A DNA stretch of 47,007 bases from Rhodospirillales bacterium (GTDB lineage Bacteria > Pseudomonadota > Alphaproteobacteria > Acetobacterales > Acetobacteraceae), in NCBI GenBank assembly GCA_025359905.1, contig JANYDF010000066.1, positions 1 to 47,007 of the forward strand, written 5' to 3'. How positions within the stretch are numbered: the stretch's first letter is position 1; every line of letters starts with the position of its first letter. Both the position numbers and the translations under genes were made by a program. Below are positions 36,250 through 47,007 of the stretch, in pieces. The notes beneath the pieces are model-generated. The model made no database searches, was not told the DNA's origin, and saw only the letters and a program-made list of their open reading frames with translations.

Positions 36250-38298
36250 ATGCCGGAACTGCTGCTCGAACTGTTCAGCGAGGAAATTCCCGCCCGGATG
36301 CAGGCGCGCGGGGCGGAAGACCTTGTGCGGCTGGTGTCCGAGGCGCTGTCGCCGCTGTCGCCGTCAGGCTGCACGGGCTTCTGCGGCCCGCGCCGCATCG
36401 CGCTGACCGGCACGCTGGCGGCCGGCGTTGCCGCCAGCCAGAGCTCGGAACGCGGCCCGCGCGCCAATGCGCCGGAAGCCGCCCTGGCCGGATTCCTGCG
36501 CAAGCACGGCGCGGCGCGCGAGGCGTTGCGCCAGGAAGGCGATTTCTGGGTGCTGGACAAGGTGACGCCGGGCATCGACGCCGCGTCGCTGATTGCGCGC
36601 GAGTTGCCGGGCCTGCTGCGCCGCTTTCCGTGGCCGAAATCGATGCGCTGGGGCGGCACCAGCGGTTTCACCTGGGTGCGCCCGTTGCGGCGGATTTTGT
36701 GCATTCTGGATGGCGCGGTGGTGCCGTTCGATCTGCGCGACGGCGCCGACGATGGGCACGGCTTGGCCTCGGGCAACTTGACCGAGGGGCACCGCTTCCT
36801 CGCCCCCGGCGCGGTAGCCGTGGCGTCGGCCGCCGAATGGCGCGACGGGTTGCGCGAACGCCGGGTGATTGCCGACGCCGCCGAGCGGCGCGATCTGGTC
36901 GGCCGCGGCCTGCGCGAGCTTGCCACCGCCAATGGATTGACGCTGGTCGAGGATGCCGGGCTGCTCGACGAGGTGGCCGGACTGGTGGAATGGCCGGTGC
37001 CGCTGCTCGGCCGTATCGATGCCGCCTACATGGACCTGCCTGCCGAGGTGATGCAGGTCTCCATGCGGGTCAATCAGCGTTACTTCGCGCTGCGCGGGGC
37101 GGACGGCAAACCCGCGCCGTACTTTGCCTTTGCCGCCAACATCGCCGCCACCGACGGCGGTGCGGCGATCATCGCGGGCAACGAGCGGGTGCTGCGCGCC
37201 CGCTTTGCCGACGCGCGGCATTTCTGGGATCTGGACCGGGCGCATACGCTGGACAGCCGCTTGCCGGGTCTGGGGGCAGTGACCTTCCACGCCAAGCTCG
37301 GCAGCCAGGGCCAGCGGGTGAGGCGGCTTGTCGTACTCGCTGGCAGTCTGGCGAAGCTCATTCGTGCCGACGTCGCGCAAGCGGAGCGCGCGGCAGGGCT
37401 GGCCAAGGCCGATCTGCTGACCGGCATGGTCGGCGAGTTCCCCGAGTTGCAAGGCCTGATGGGCAGCTACTACGCCCGCCACGACGGCGAGGATGCGGCG
37501 GTGGCCGACGCCATCCGCGATCACTACGCGCCGAAGGGCCCGACCGACGACGTGCCGGCCGCGCCAGTCAGCATTGCCGTAGCTTTGGCCGACAAGCTCG
37601 ATTTGCTGGCCGGGTTCTTCGCCATCGGCGAAAAGCCGACCGGCTCGGGCGACCCGTACGCGCTGCGCCGGGCGGCGCTCGGCGTGATCCGCATTATCCG
37701 CGAGCACAAGCTGCGCCTGCACCTCGCACCGCTGTTCGCCAGCGCGGGCGCGCCGATGCCGCAGCCGCTCGATGTGCCGGACTTGCTGGCGTTCCTCGCC
37801 GAACGCCTGCGCGTGCAACTTCGCACCGAGGGCGCGCGGCACGACGTGCTGGCCGCCGTGCTCAGCCTTGGCATCGACGACGACTTCACCCGGCTGCTGG
37901 CGCGCAGCGATGCGGTGGCCGGCATGCTGGGCACCGACGACGGGCGCAACCTGCTGGCCGCGTACAAGCGCGCCGCCAACATTTTGCGCATTGAGGAAAA
38001 GAAGGACGGTCCCCACGACGGTGCGATTGACCCGGCAGCGCTGGTGCTGCCAGAGGAAATCGCGCTTTCGGCGGCGCTCGACGGCGTGGCGCAGGTGGCC
38101 GGGCAGGCGCTGGCGGCGGAAGATTACGCGGGCGCGATGGCTGCCCTGGCCAGCTTGCGCCCCTTGCTGGACGCTTTTTTCGAAGGAGTGACGGTCAACG
38201 ACGCCGATCCGGACCGCCGCCGCAATCGCCTTCGCCTGCTTTCCCGTATCCGGGCCGCCATGCAGTTGGCGGCGGATTTTTCCCGCATTGATGGCTGA
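36250..38298 (+). CDS. glyS: Glycyl-tRNA synthetase beta subunit
   Basis: A 682-residue subunit beginning MPELLLELFSEEIPARMQ, the standard GlyS opening. It contains the GPRRIALTG strand, KSMRWGGTSGFTWVRPLR, the HD-like HFWDLDRAHTLD region, and the C-terminal anticodon-binding DALR-type domain. It provides tRNA binding for the alpha2beta2 glycyl-tRNA synthetase. The length matches the family. ppdK starts 21 bases downstream, suggesting one operon. Confidence 0.96.
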   Translation: MPELLLELFSEEIPARMQARGAEDLVRLVSEALSPLSPSGCTGFCGPRRIALTGTLAAGVAASQSSERGPRANAPEAALAGFLRKHGAAREALRQEGDFWVLDKVTPGIDAASLIARELPGLLRRFPWPKSMRWGGTSGFTWVRPLRRILCILDGAVVPFDLRDGADDGHGLASGNLTEGHRFLAPGAVAVASAAEWRDGLRERRVIADAAERRDLVGRGLRELATANGLTLVEDAGLLDEVAGLVEWPVPLLGRIDAAYMDLPAEVMQVSMRVNQRYFALRGADGKPAPYFAFAANIAATDGGAAIIAGNERVLRARFADARHFWDLDRAHTLDSRLPGLGAVTFHAKLGSQGQRVRRLVVLAGSLAKLIRADVAQAERAAGLAKADLLTGMVGEFPELQGLMGSYYARHDGEDAAVADAIRDHYAPKGPTDDVPAAPVSIAVALADKLDLLAGFFAIGEKPTGSGDPYALRRAALGVIRIIREHKLRLHLAPLFASAGAPMPQPLDVPDLLAFLAERLRVQLRTEGARHDVLAAVLSLGIDDDFTRLLARSDAVAGMLGTDDGRNLLAAYKRAANILRIEEKKDGPHDGAIDPAALVLPEEIALSAALDGVAQVAGQALAAEDYAGAMAALASLRPLLDAFFEGVTVNDADPDRRRNRLRLLSRIRAAMQLAADFSRIDG

Positions 38299-38319
38299 TC
38301 AACAGGAGACCGCGGTTTC

Positions 38320-40989
<2,670 letters not shown>

Positions 40990-40996
40990 TGCGGTA

Positions 40997-41034
40997 GCCG
41001 AACCGGGACGGCGCACGTGCCGTCCCGGTTCGGC
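40997..41034. terminator. Perfect 16-bp hairpin between convergent genes
   Basis: GCCGAACCGGGACGGC at 40997-41012 is perfectly complementary to GCCGTCCCGGTTCGGC at 41019-41034 around a six-base loop GCACGT. It fills the 45-base space between the ppdK stop and the DUF2177 stop. It lacks T-runs on either side, so it may act as a bidirectional terminator or mRNA 3'-end protector. Confidence 0.75.
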
Positions 41035-41433
41035 CTAGACCGCGCGGACGATGAAATAGCCAGCCGTGGCGGCGACACCGGTCGCCACGGTGCCCCAGAT
41101 CCAATCGCCGATCGACACCGCCACCGACCAATTGGTCAGCGTGGCGAGGTTGGTCATGTCGTAGGTGCCATAAGCCACCAGCCCGAGCAGCGCGCCGCCC
41201 CACAGCGCCCGCGTCCAATCGCCCTGCTCGACCGCTGGCAGCACCGCGAAGACAATCACCCCGATGACATAGACCAGATAGAACGCGGCAGCGACCGGCA
41301 TGTTCGGCTTATCGAGCAGCAGCGCGCCAATGCGCGGGCGGTACAGAATGCTGGTCGCGGTGCTCAGCCAGACAAAATCCATGCTGAAGAACACAACGGC
41401 GGTGGCGAGGTAAGCGATCAGGATCGTGCGCAT
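41035..41433 (-). CDS. DUF2177 family membrane protein
   Basis: A 132-residue protein with four predicted transmembrane helices: AYLATAVVFFSMDFVWL, VAAAFYLVYVIGVIVFAVL, ALWGGALLGLVAYGTYDMTNLA and WIWGTVATGVAATAGYFIV. The TYDMTNLATL motif is typical of DUF2177. The function is unknown. I chose the ATG at 41433 because GGGGCTTCAG precedes it at good spacing; the longer start at 41445 lacks that. It is divergent from the ABC importer genes. Confidence 0.88.
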   Translation of the reverse strand: MRTILIAYLATAVVFFSMDFVWLSTATSILYRPRIGALLLDKPNMPVAAAFYLVYVIGVIVFAVLPAVEQGDWTRALWGGALLGLVAYGTYDMTNLATLTNWSVAVSIGDWIWGTVATGVAATAGYFIVRAV

Positions 41434-41631
41434 CTGAAGCCCCATGTCATTGTCAAGAATGTACGCATGATTCGGCGCGATGAAAGGGGCGGCGGCGTCA
41501 GATGCCGATGGCGCTGGCTAGAACCCGACAAGATAGCGTGCTTGAATGCAGGACCGCGTTGAAAAACGTGGCATCGAGATGAAAAAGCAACAACCGCCGG
41601 CTCGTTGACCGGCATGGAAGAGGGAAACGAC

Positions 41632-43086
41632 ATGCAGGTGCTGAAAAGCGCATTGCTCGCCGGGGCACGGCTTGCCGCCGCCGCCGTGGTCGGGCTCGCT
41701 ATAACCAGTGCGGCGATGGCGCAGTCCGCCGCCGACCGTGCGGTGGAAGCCGCCAAGAAATACTCCGGGCAGACCATCACCATCGTGTGGGAAGCCGGGC
41801 TGCAATCGCTCGATCCGCTGAACTTCTCCGGCCCGAAATGGGAGAAGCTGACCGGCGTGAAGATCAAGGTGATCGAAGTTCCGACCGCCGAGATGTTCAC
41901 CAAGATTCTGCAGGAGCACCGCGCTGGCTCCGGCGCGTACGATGCGCTGAACGTCATTCCGTCGTGGATGCCCGACCTTGCTGCCGCCGGCGCGCTGGAG
42001 CCGTTGGATAGCTGGATCGACAAATTCGGCTACCGCGACGAGTTGAAAGACATCGCCCCGGTGTTCCGCGACAACTGGATGAAGGTCGGCAGCAAGATCT
42101 TCGGTCTGCCGGACGATGGCGACGTCTTCATCATGTACTATCGCAAGGACATCTTCGCCGACCCCGCGCTGCGCGCGGCGTTCAAGGGCAAGTTCAATCG
42201 CGAGATGGACGTGCCGAAGACCTGGCCGGACTTCGCCGAAGTTGGCGCATTCCTCACCGAGAAACTTGGCCCGAAGACCTATGGCGCGGCGTTCTTCCGC
42301 GATGCGCCCTATGGGCAATTCATGTTCCAGGAGCGCTTCCGCAACGAAGGCGGCAAGTTCTTCGACGCCGACACCATGAAGGCGACGGTTAACAGCGACA
42401 TCGGCGTGAAGGCCCTGGCGGGCATGAAGGCTGAAAACAAGTTTATGCCGCCGGGCGTCGAGACCTGGGGCTTCGTGGAAAATCTAGCCGCCTTCGCCTC
42501 GGGCCAGACCGCGATGACGATTTCTTGGCCGCCGTATGGCCGCTGGACCGCCGGTTACGGCACCGACGAGAAGGTGATGTCGTGGGTTCCCAAGACCCAG
42601 ATTGCCGGCAAGGTGGGCTATGCGCTGCCGCCGGGCGGTCATCCGGAACTCGCTGCCGGCTTCTCGCTCTCGGTTGCCTCGGGCAGCAAGAACAAGGAAG
42701 CCGCTTACTTGTTCATCCAGTGGCTGAACAGCCGCGAAATCTCCACCGAGCGCGTGCAGATTCCGTACACGCTGCGCGATCCGTTCCGCGAGAACCACTA
42801 CTCCGACCCGGTGTATCTGTCGCGCTGGCCGGATGCGAAGGACTATCTGGCAACGCTGAAGCTGGCGTCGGTGTCTGGCCTGCTCGATCTGTCGATCATC
42901 CAGACCGACAAGTACGAGGAAGCGCTGCGCCAGGGCATCAGCCGTCTGTGGGCTGGGGATGACCCGAAGGCGATTGCCGACAAGATCGCCTCGCAGTGGG
43001 ATGCGATCACCCAGAAGGTGGGCGTGGAAAAGCAGAAGGCCGCTTACGCCGACTGGGCGGGCAAGTCCGCCGCGTATCCGCACTAG
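41632..43086 (+). CDS. ABC transporter extracellular solute-binding protein (family 1)
   Basis: A 484-residue periplasmic protein. The signal peptide MQVLKSALLAGARLAAAAVV continues to the cleavage region SAAMA-QS after about residue 30. The mature part has the family-1 binding pattern: GQTITIVWEAG, FSGPKWEKLTGVKIKVIEV, and FASGQTAMTISWPPYGRW. Such proteins bind sugars, polyols or glycerol phosphates; the ligand is not predictable here. The start at 41632 has AGAGGG at eight bases. Two permease genes follow after a hairpin. Confidence 0.9.
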   Translation: MQVLKSALLAGARLAAAAVVGLAITSAAMAQSAADRAVEAAKKYSGQTITIVWEAGLQSLDPLNFSGPKWEKLTGVKIKVIEVPTAEMFTKILQEHRAGSGAYDALNVIPSWMPDLAAAGALEPLDSWIDKFGYRDELKDIAPVFRDNWMKVGSKIFGLPDDGDVFIMYYRKDIFADPALRAAFKGKFNREMDVPKTWPDFAEVGAFLTEKLGPKTYGAAFFRDAPYGQFMFQERFRNEGGKFFDADTMKATVNSDIGVKALAGMKAENKFMPPGVETWGFVENLAAFASGQTAMTISWPPYGRWTAGYGTDEKVMSWVPKTQIAGKVGYALPPGGHPELAAGFSLSVASGSKNKEAAYLFIQWLNSREISTERVQIPYTLRDPFRENHYSDPVYLSRWPDAKDYLATLKLASVSGLLDLSIIQTDKYEEALRQGISRLWAGDDPKAIADKIASQWDAITQKVGVEKQKAAYADWAGKSAAYPH

Positions 43087-43102
43087 TTGCTTCGCTAAGG
43101 CT

Positions 43103-43130
43103 TATCCCGGGTTCATGCGGACCCGGGATA
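43103..43130 (+). other. Intercistronic hairpin after the binding-protein gene
   Basis: TATCCCGGGT at 43103-43112 pairs with ACCCGGGATA at 43121-43130 in a perfect 10-bp stem with an eight-base loop. It lies 16 bases after the binding-protein stop and before the permease genes, the place where importer operons often carry a structure that keeps binding-protein mRNA more abundant than permease mRNA. Confidence 0.65.
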
Positions 43131-43167
43131 TTCCCCATTCGCCCGCTCGGTATCCGGTATCCAAACG

Positions 43168-44067
43168 ATGACGCTGCCTGACCATGCGCCGGTCCGCCAC
43201 AAGCGGAAACGGCAGGCTTTTCCGTTGGTTCTGGTCGGACCGGCGGTGTTCATGCTGCTGCTGGTCGGCCTGTTTCCGCTGATCTATTCGGTGATCGTCA
43301 GCTTCCAAGGCCTGACGATGACCGACGAGGACACCTCGTTTCAGGGTATCGCCAATTACGCCCAGTTGTTTCACGACCAGCGGCTATGGGAGTCGATCTT
43401 CCACACCGTGCTGATCACCGTCATCGCCCTGCCGCTCGAACTGGTGTTCGGCCTGATGATGGCGCTGTTGCTGCTGGAACCCATTCGCGGCCGCCAGGTG
43501 TTCGTGGCGCTGCTGGTGCTGCCGACCATGATCTCCCCGATCGTCGCGGGCGCGACGTGGCGGCTGCTGTTCGACAATCACTTCGGCCCGCTCAACCAGA
43601 TCATCGGCTGGATCGCCGGCCACCCCACGCCGCTGCTGTGGACGGTGGTGCCGGATCTGGTCTACCCGAGCATTCTGATTTGTGAGATCTGGCAGTGGAC
43701 GCCGTTCATGTTCCTGCTGCTGCTGGCAGCGCTTTCGGGCGTCGACCGCTCGGCCGGCGAGGCCGCCGAAATCGACGGCGCATCGTATTGGCAACGCCTT
43801 TGGCACATAGAATTGCCCTCCATCGCCCCGGTGATGACCGTCGCCATCCTGATCCGCGCGCTCGATCTGGCCCGCGTGTTCGACGTGGTGTGGGCGCTGA
43901 CCAAGGGCGGGCCGGGCACCATGACCGAAACCGTGTCGATCTACGCCTACGTGCAAGGCTTCCAGCAGTTCGAGACCAGCTACACCGCCGCCATATCGTT
44001 CCTGATCATTGCGTTGCTGTCGGTGCTGGTCGCGGCGGCGGTGCGGAAGGTGGAGTTCGTGCGATGA
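43168..44067 (+). CDS. Sugar-type ABC transporter permease (MalF/UgpA type)
   Basis: A 299-residue protein with about six transmembrane helices, starting with FPLVLVGPAVFMLLLVGLFPL. The binding-protein-dependent transport motif is GEAAEIDGASYWQRLWHIELP (EAA loop), which contacts the ATPase. It is the first of two permeases forming the membrane channel with the downstream gene, whose ATG overlaps its stop by four bases. Confidence 0.92.
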   Translation: MTLPDHAPVRHKRKRQAFPLVLVGPAVFMLLLVGLFPLIYSVIVSFQGLTMTDEDTSFQGIANYAQLFHDQRLWESIFHTVLITVIALPLELVFGLMMALLLLEPIRGRQVFVALLVLPTMISPIVAGATWRLLFDNHFGPLNQIIGWIAGHPTPLLWTVVPDLVYPSILICEIWQWTPFMFLLLLAALSGVDRSAGEAAEIDGASYWQRLWHIELPSIAPVMTVAILIRALDLARVFDVVWALTKGGPGTMTETVSIYAYVQGFQQFETSYTAAISFLIIALLSVLVAAAVRKVEFVR

Positions 44068-44909
44068 GCGCCAAATCGAACGCCCGTCACCGCCGCCAGC
44101 GCGCCGTGCTGGCGCTGCGCTATCTGGCCGTCCTCGGCCTGCTGATCTTCTTCCTGTTCCCGGTCTATTGGCTGCTCTCGATCTCGTTCAAGACCGCCGA
44201 CGAAATCTTCGCCTCGCCGCCGGTCTGGGTGCCGTCGTCGCTGCAACTCAACAATTATCTGGTGCTGTTCAAGGACGGCGACGCCGTCACGGTCTGGAAC
44301 AGTCTGGTGACCGCCGGGGCGAGCACCGTGCTGGCGACCATCATCGGCGGCCTGTGCGCCTACAGCCTGGCGCGCTTCCGCACCGGCGGTAATGGGCTGG
44401 CCAGTTGGATTTTGTCGCAGCGTATGGTGCCGCCCATCGCGGTCGTGTTTCCGGTGTTCCTGCTCTATGTGTGGTTCGGCTGGATCGATTCGTATTTCGG
44501 CCTGATCCTGCTGTACGCCGCGTTCAACCTGCCGTACGTCATCTGGGTGATGCGCGGCTACATCCAGGACATTCCCATCGAGTTAGAGGAAGCCGCCTTA
44601 GTGGACGGCTGCACTCGCTGGCAGGTGCTGTGGATGATCGTGCTGCCGATGGCCCGCGCCGGGCTGTTCGCCACGGCGGTGTTCGCCTTCGTGTTCGCCT
44701 GGAACGACTTTCTGTTCGCGCTGGTGCTGACCCGCACCGAAGTGACCACCTTCCCAGTGCAGGTGACGCACTACTTCGGTGGCCAGTCGAATTTCTGGGC
44801 CAAAATCGCGGCGATGAGCGTGCTGGGCACGCTGCCGGTGTTCGCGATTGTCGTGGTGTTCCAGCGCTTCCTGGTGCGCGGGATTTCGATGGGCGCGGTG
44901 AAGGGGTAG
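44064..44909 (+). CDS. Carbohydrate ABC transporter permease (MalG/UgpE type)
   Basis: A 281-residue membrane protein with six predicted helices, starting with LAVLGLLIFFLFPVYWLL, and the EAA loop ELEEAALVDGCTRWQVLWMIVLP. It pairs with the upstream permease. No ABC ATPase gene is found next to it: the following genes are a toxin-antitoxin pair on the other strand and purF. The importer must use an ATPase encoded elsewhere. Confidence 0.92.
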   Translation: MSAKSNARHRRQRAVLALRYLAVLGLLIFFLFPVYWLLSISFKTADEIFASPPVWVPSSLQLNNYLVLFKDGDAVTVWNSLVTAGASTVLATIIGGLCAYSLARFRTGGNGLASWILSQRMVPPIAVVFPVFLLYVWFGWIDSYFGLILLYAAFNLPYVIWVMRGYIQDIPIELEEAALVDGCTRWQVLWMIVLPMARAGLFATAVFAFVFAWNDFLFALVLTRTEVTTFPVQVTHYFGGQSNFWAKIAAMSVLGTLPVFAIVVVFQRFLVRGISMGAVKG

Positions 44910-44912
44910 CGA

Positions 44913-45245
44913 TCAGGGCGGGGCGAATGGGTTGGTGACGCGGACCCGGCCATCGATCAGCAATCCATGCTGCATGTCCTCGGACCACAACCGTTCGCAT
45001 CCGGCGGAGAAGGCCGCCGCAACAATCATCGCATCGTAGAGCGCCAAGTTGTAGCGTTGGGCGATAGAGATCCCGATGATATGCGTCTCTATAGTAATTG
45101 GCTCCACGGTGAGCAATTCTCGCAATGTCGAGAGCAATTCGTGGGTGTCTGGCCAGGACAGGAGCAATTTCCGCCGGGCAACATTGGCTGGGTCGGCGGA
45201 TGCCAGATAGACGATGATATTTGTATCGAAAAAGCTATCGGGCAT
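44913..45245 (-). CDS. vapC: VapC-like PIN-domain toxin, probably internally deleted
   Basis: A 110-residue PIN protein. It has the first acidic residue Asp7 (SFFDTNIIVYL), Asp71 (LALYDAMIV) and the Glu89-Asp90 pair (WSEDMQHG) of the family. Usual members are about 130-140 residues, with a stretch ending in a conserved Glu (QVLNEF-type) before the VARRKL helix. Here DPA at 18-20 runs straight into NVARRKL, so about 22-25 residues including that catalytic Glu seem lost in frame. The nuclease may be dead. Its start overlaps the antitoxin stop by 11 bases. Confidence 0.8.
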   Translation of the reverse strand: MPDSFFDTNIIVYLASADPANVARRKLLLSWPDTHELLSTLRELLTVEPITIETHIIGISIAQRYNLALYDAMIVAAAFSAGCERLWSEDMQHGLLIDGRVRVTNPFAPP

Positions 45246-45465
45246 TCGCTTCGTCGCGGTCGAATTTGAAGTCCGGCGGCAACCGCCCCTCGAACTTCCG
45301 CAACCGCTCGATCAATTCCGCCCGCGCCGGCTTGCGGGCCACCACCATGTCCCGCTCATCGGCGACGCGCAGCACGATGTCGTCGCCTTCCTTCAATTGC
45401 AGGGCTTCGACCACCGCAGCAGGAAGCCGAACGGCAAGGCTGTTGCCCCATTTGCTGACCAGCAT
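45235..45465 (-). CDS. vapB: AbrB/MazE-type antitoxin (VapB-like)
   Basis: A 76-residue protein. The N-terminal swapped-hairpin DNA-binding domain has MLVSKWGNSLAVRLPAAVVE and LKEGDDIVLRV, and the C-terminal acidic tail (LPPDFKFDRDEANAR) is the toxin-wrapping segment. It should neutralise the PIN protein and bind its own promoter. A GATATACA/TGTATATC dyad lies 18 bases upstream of its start and is the likely operator. Confidence 0.85.
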   Translation of the reverse strand: MLVSKWGNSLAVRLPAAVVEALQLKEGDDIVLRVADERDMVVARKPARAELIERLRKFEGRLPPDFKFDRDEANAR

Positions 45466-45482
45466 AACCCGGCGCCTTCCAT

Positions 45483-45508
45483 GATATACAGCTCTGGAAT
45501 TGTATATC
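45483..45508 (-). promoter_or_regulatory. Candidate VapBC autoregulatory operator
   Basis: The inverted repeat GATATACA (45483-45490) and TGTATATC (45501-45508), 10 bases apart, is the only AT-rich dyad in the 73-base gap between purF and the antitoxin. Antitoxins of this class bind such repeats in their own promoters. Confidence 0.5.
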
Positions 45509-45538
45509 TGAGACGCATCCGGTGTGACGTGGTGCGGG

Positions 45539-46987
45539 TCACCGGTATTCCGTCAGCAGCGACAATTGCCGCCCGTCGCCGTTGCTCATATCCGGCACCG
45601 GGATCGGGTAATCGCCGGTGAAGCAGGCATCGCAGTATTGCGGCGCCTCGGCGTCGCGCCCGTTATGGCGCAGCGCGCGGTACAGCCCGTCGATGCTGAT
45701 GAACGCCAAACTATCGGCGCCGATCAGTTTGGCCATTTCCGCTACCGAGTGATTGGCCGCCAGCAGCTTGCTGCGCTCCGGCGTATCAATGCCGTAGAAA
45801 CACGAATGCGTGGTCGGCGGCGAGGAGATGCGCATGTGCACCTCGGCGGCGCCGGCCTGGCGCACCATCTCGACGATCTTGCGGCTGGTGGTGCCGCGCA
45901 CGATGCTATCGTCCACCAGCACGACGCGGCGGCCTTCCAGCATGGCGCGATTGGCCGAGTGTTTCAGCTTCACGCCCAGATGGCGGATGATGTCGGTCGG
46001 CTCGATGAAGGTGCGTCCGACATAGTGATTGCGGATGATGCCAAGCTCGAACGGAATGCCGCTCTCGCTGGCGTACCCCATCGCGGCGGGCACGCCGGAA
46101 TCGGGCACCGGCACAATCACGTCGGCTTCTACATGGCTCTCGCGCGCCAGTTCGGCGCCGATGCGCTTGCGCGCGCCATAGACCGGCGTGCCCTCGACCA
46201 CCGAGTCGGGCCGGGCGAAGTAGATGTATTCGAACACGCAAAACCGCGACTTCGGACGGCCGAACGGGTGGATGCTGTGCACCCCGGTGTCGTCGATCAC
46301 CACGATTTCGCCGGGTTCCACGTCGCGTACGAAGCTGGCGCCGACGATATCCAGCGCGCAGGTCTCACTCGCCAGCACCCAGCCGCCGGTGCCCTCGGCC
46401 AGACGGCCCAGGATCAGCGGGCGCACGCCGAGCGGATCGCGCGCGCCGATCAGCGCATCGCTGGTCAGCGCGGTCAGCGAATAGGCGCCCACCACCTGCT
46501 TCAGCGCGTCGATCAGCCGGTCCACCACGGTGGAATACAGGCTGATGGCGATCAGGTGGATGAACACCTCGCTGTCGGTGGTGGACTGGAACAGGCAGCC
46601 GCGCCGCACCAGTGCCCGGCGCAGTGCCGTGGCGTTGGTCAGGTTGCCGTTATGGCCGACCGCGAGGCCGCCGAATTCGAAATCGGCATACAGCGGCTGC
46701 ACGTTGCGCAGCACGGTGTCGCCGGTGGTGGCGTAGCGGTTGTGGCCGAGCGCCCGTGTGCCGGGAAGCGAGGCGATGACGCGGGCATCGGAAAAGCTGT
46801 CGCCCACGAGGCCGAGCGCCTTGTGGGAGTGGAAACGCTGGCCGTCGAACGAGACGAGGCCGGTGGCCTCCTGGCCGCGATGCTGTAGGGCGTGGAGGCC
46901 GAGTGCCGTCACCGCAGCGGCGTCGGCGTGGTTCCAGATGCCGAATACGCCGCATTCCTCGTGCATTTTGTCATCGTGACCATTCAT
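45539..46987 (-). CDS. purF: Amidophosphoribosyltransferase
   Basis: About 482 residues. A short propeptide precedes the N-terminal nucleophile Cys12 ([11 protein letters not shown]). The PRPP-binding loop is [14 protein letters not shown]. Cysteines in [15 protein letters not shown] and [11 protein letters not shown] correspond to the four Fe-S ligands of the Bacillus-type enzyme, so an oxygen-sensitive cluster is likely. It catalyses the first step of purine synthesis from PRPP and glutamine. I chose the ATG at 46987 (MNGHDD) because GGAG lies seven bases upstream; an in-frame ATG at 47005 sits at the window edge, so the true 5' end and promoter are only partly visible. Confidence 0.95.
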   Translation of the reverse strand: MNGHDDKMHEECGVFGIWNHADAAAVTALGLHALQHRGQEATGLVSFDGQRFHSHKALGLVGDSFSDARVIASLPGTRALGHNRYATTGDTVLRNVQPLYADFEFGGLAVGHNGNLTNATALRRALVRRGCLFQSTTDSEVFIHLIAISLYSTVVDRLIDALKQVVGAYSLTALTSDALIGARDPLGVRPLILGRLAEGTGGWVLASETCALDIVGASFVRDVEPGEIVVIDDTGVHSIHPFGRPKSRFCVFEYIYFARPDSVVEGTPVYGARKRIGAELARESHVEADVIVPVPDSGVPAAMGYASESGIPFELGIIRNHYVGRTFIEPTDIIRHLGVKLKHSANRAMLEGRRVVLVDDSIVRGTTSRKIVEMVRQAGAAEVHMRISSPPTTHSCFYGIDTPERSKLLAANHSVAEMAKLIGADSLAFISIDGLYRALRHNGRDAEAPQYCDACFTGDYPIPVPDMSNGDGRQLSLLTEYR

Positions 46988-47007
46988 GTCGGTCTCCATG
47001 CTCATGG

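Noticed and set aside
36364-38016. 550-codon open frame antisense to glyS
   Set aside because: Shadow of a full-length, well-conserved glyS with no domain of its own.
45524-46888. 454-codon open frame antisense to purF
   Set aside because: It covers a canonical PurF with all catalytic residues; no independent support.

Overview
This window looks like chromosome from a GC-rich alphaproteobacterium, most likely Rhodospirillales and close to Acetobacteraceae. That placement is inferred from gene content and order: an atpHAGDC operon without the F0 genes, a PhaR-type polyhydroxyalkanoate (PHA) repressor, an extended RibA, glyQ-glyS-ppdK in a row, an ftsE-ftsX-ydcF-plsC block beside an MJ0042 zinc-ribbon gene, and several DUF families common in the group. 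No rRNA, CRISPR array, prophage or complete insertion sequence was seen. Genes are tightly packed, with many 4-8 base overlaps.

Layout. 1-375: a non-coding stretch, then tRNA-Gly(GCC) and its terminator on the minus strand. 562-2836: a coupled operon of a CnoX-type thioredoxin/TPR chaperone, a Lon-N domain protein, a Trm112-like protein and a DUF971 protein. 2840-5467: an L,D-transpeptidase-like gene coupled to ribA, then an orphan OmpR-type response regulator. 5541-9102: a PHA locus with phaR facing a small coiled-coil protein, a class III-type PHA synthase and a thiolase. 9135-13638: fsa, a DUF484 gene and xerC on the minus strand, then priA. 13598-15614: a two-gene restriction-modification module wedged between priA and the ATP synthase operon. 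15852-20804: atpHAGDC. 20984-25748: a ferritin-like diiron protein, galE and two tandem GT61 glycosyltransferases. 25761-25932: a nested inverted-repeat element resembling a MITE. 25937-31210: ACT-like and DUF2125 genes, plsC, ydcF, ftsX, ftsE and a zinc-ribbon membrane protein. 31241-35083: pyrC, ygfZ, DUF2461 and DUF2076. 35297-40989: glyQ, glyS, ppdK. 41035-44909: DUF2177, then a sugar-type ABC importer with no ATPase gene in the window. 44913-46987: a VapBC-like pair whose toxin appears internally deleted, then purF at the window edge.

How the parts work together. The PHA locus is the most distinctive metabolic unit: thiolase supplies acetoacetyl-CoA, the synthase polymerises hydroxyacyl-CoA, the small coiled-coil protein is a candidate miniature PhaE/PhaR-type activating subunit, and PhaR is the likely repressor. 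A shared 9-mer, TGCGCTGCA, lies in both pha upstream gaps and is a candidate operator. The methylase/nuclease pair is the clearest accessory island. GalE and the GT61 pair suggest surface-glycan synthesis. The rest is mostly housekeeping: ATP synthesis, replication restart, division, nucleotide and phospholipid synthesis, and tRNA charging.

All calls were made by reading the sequence and recalling protein families; no database search was run.
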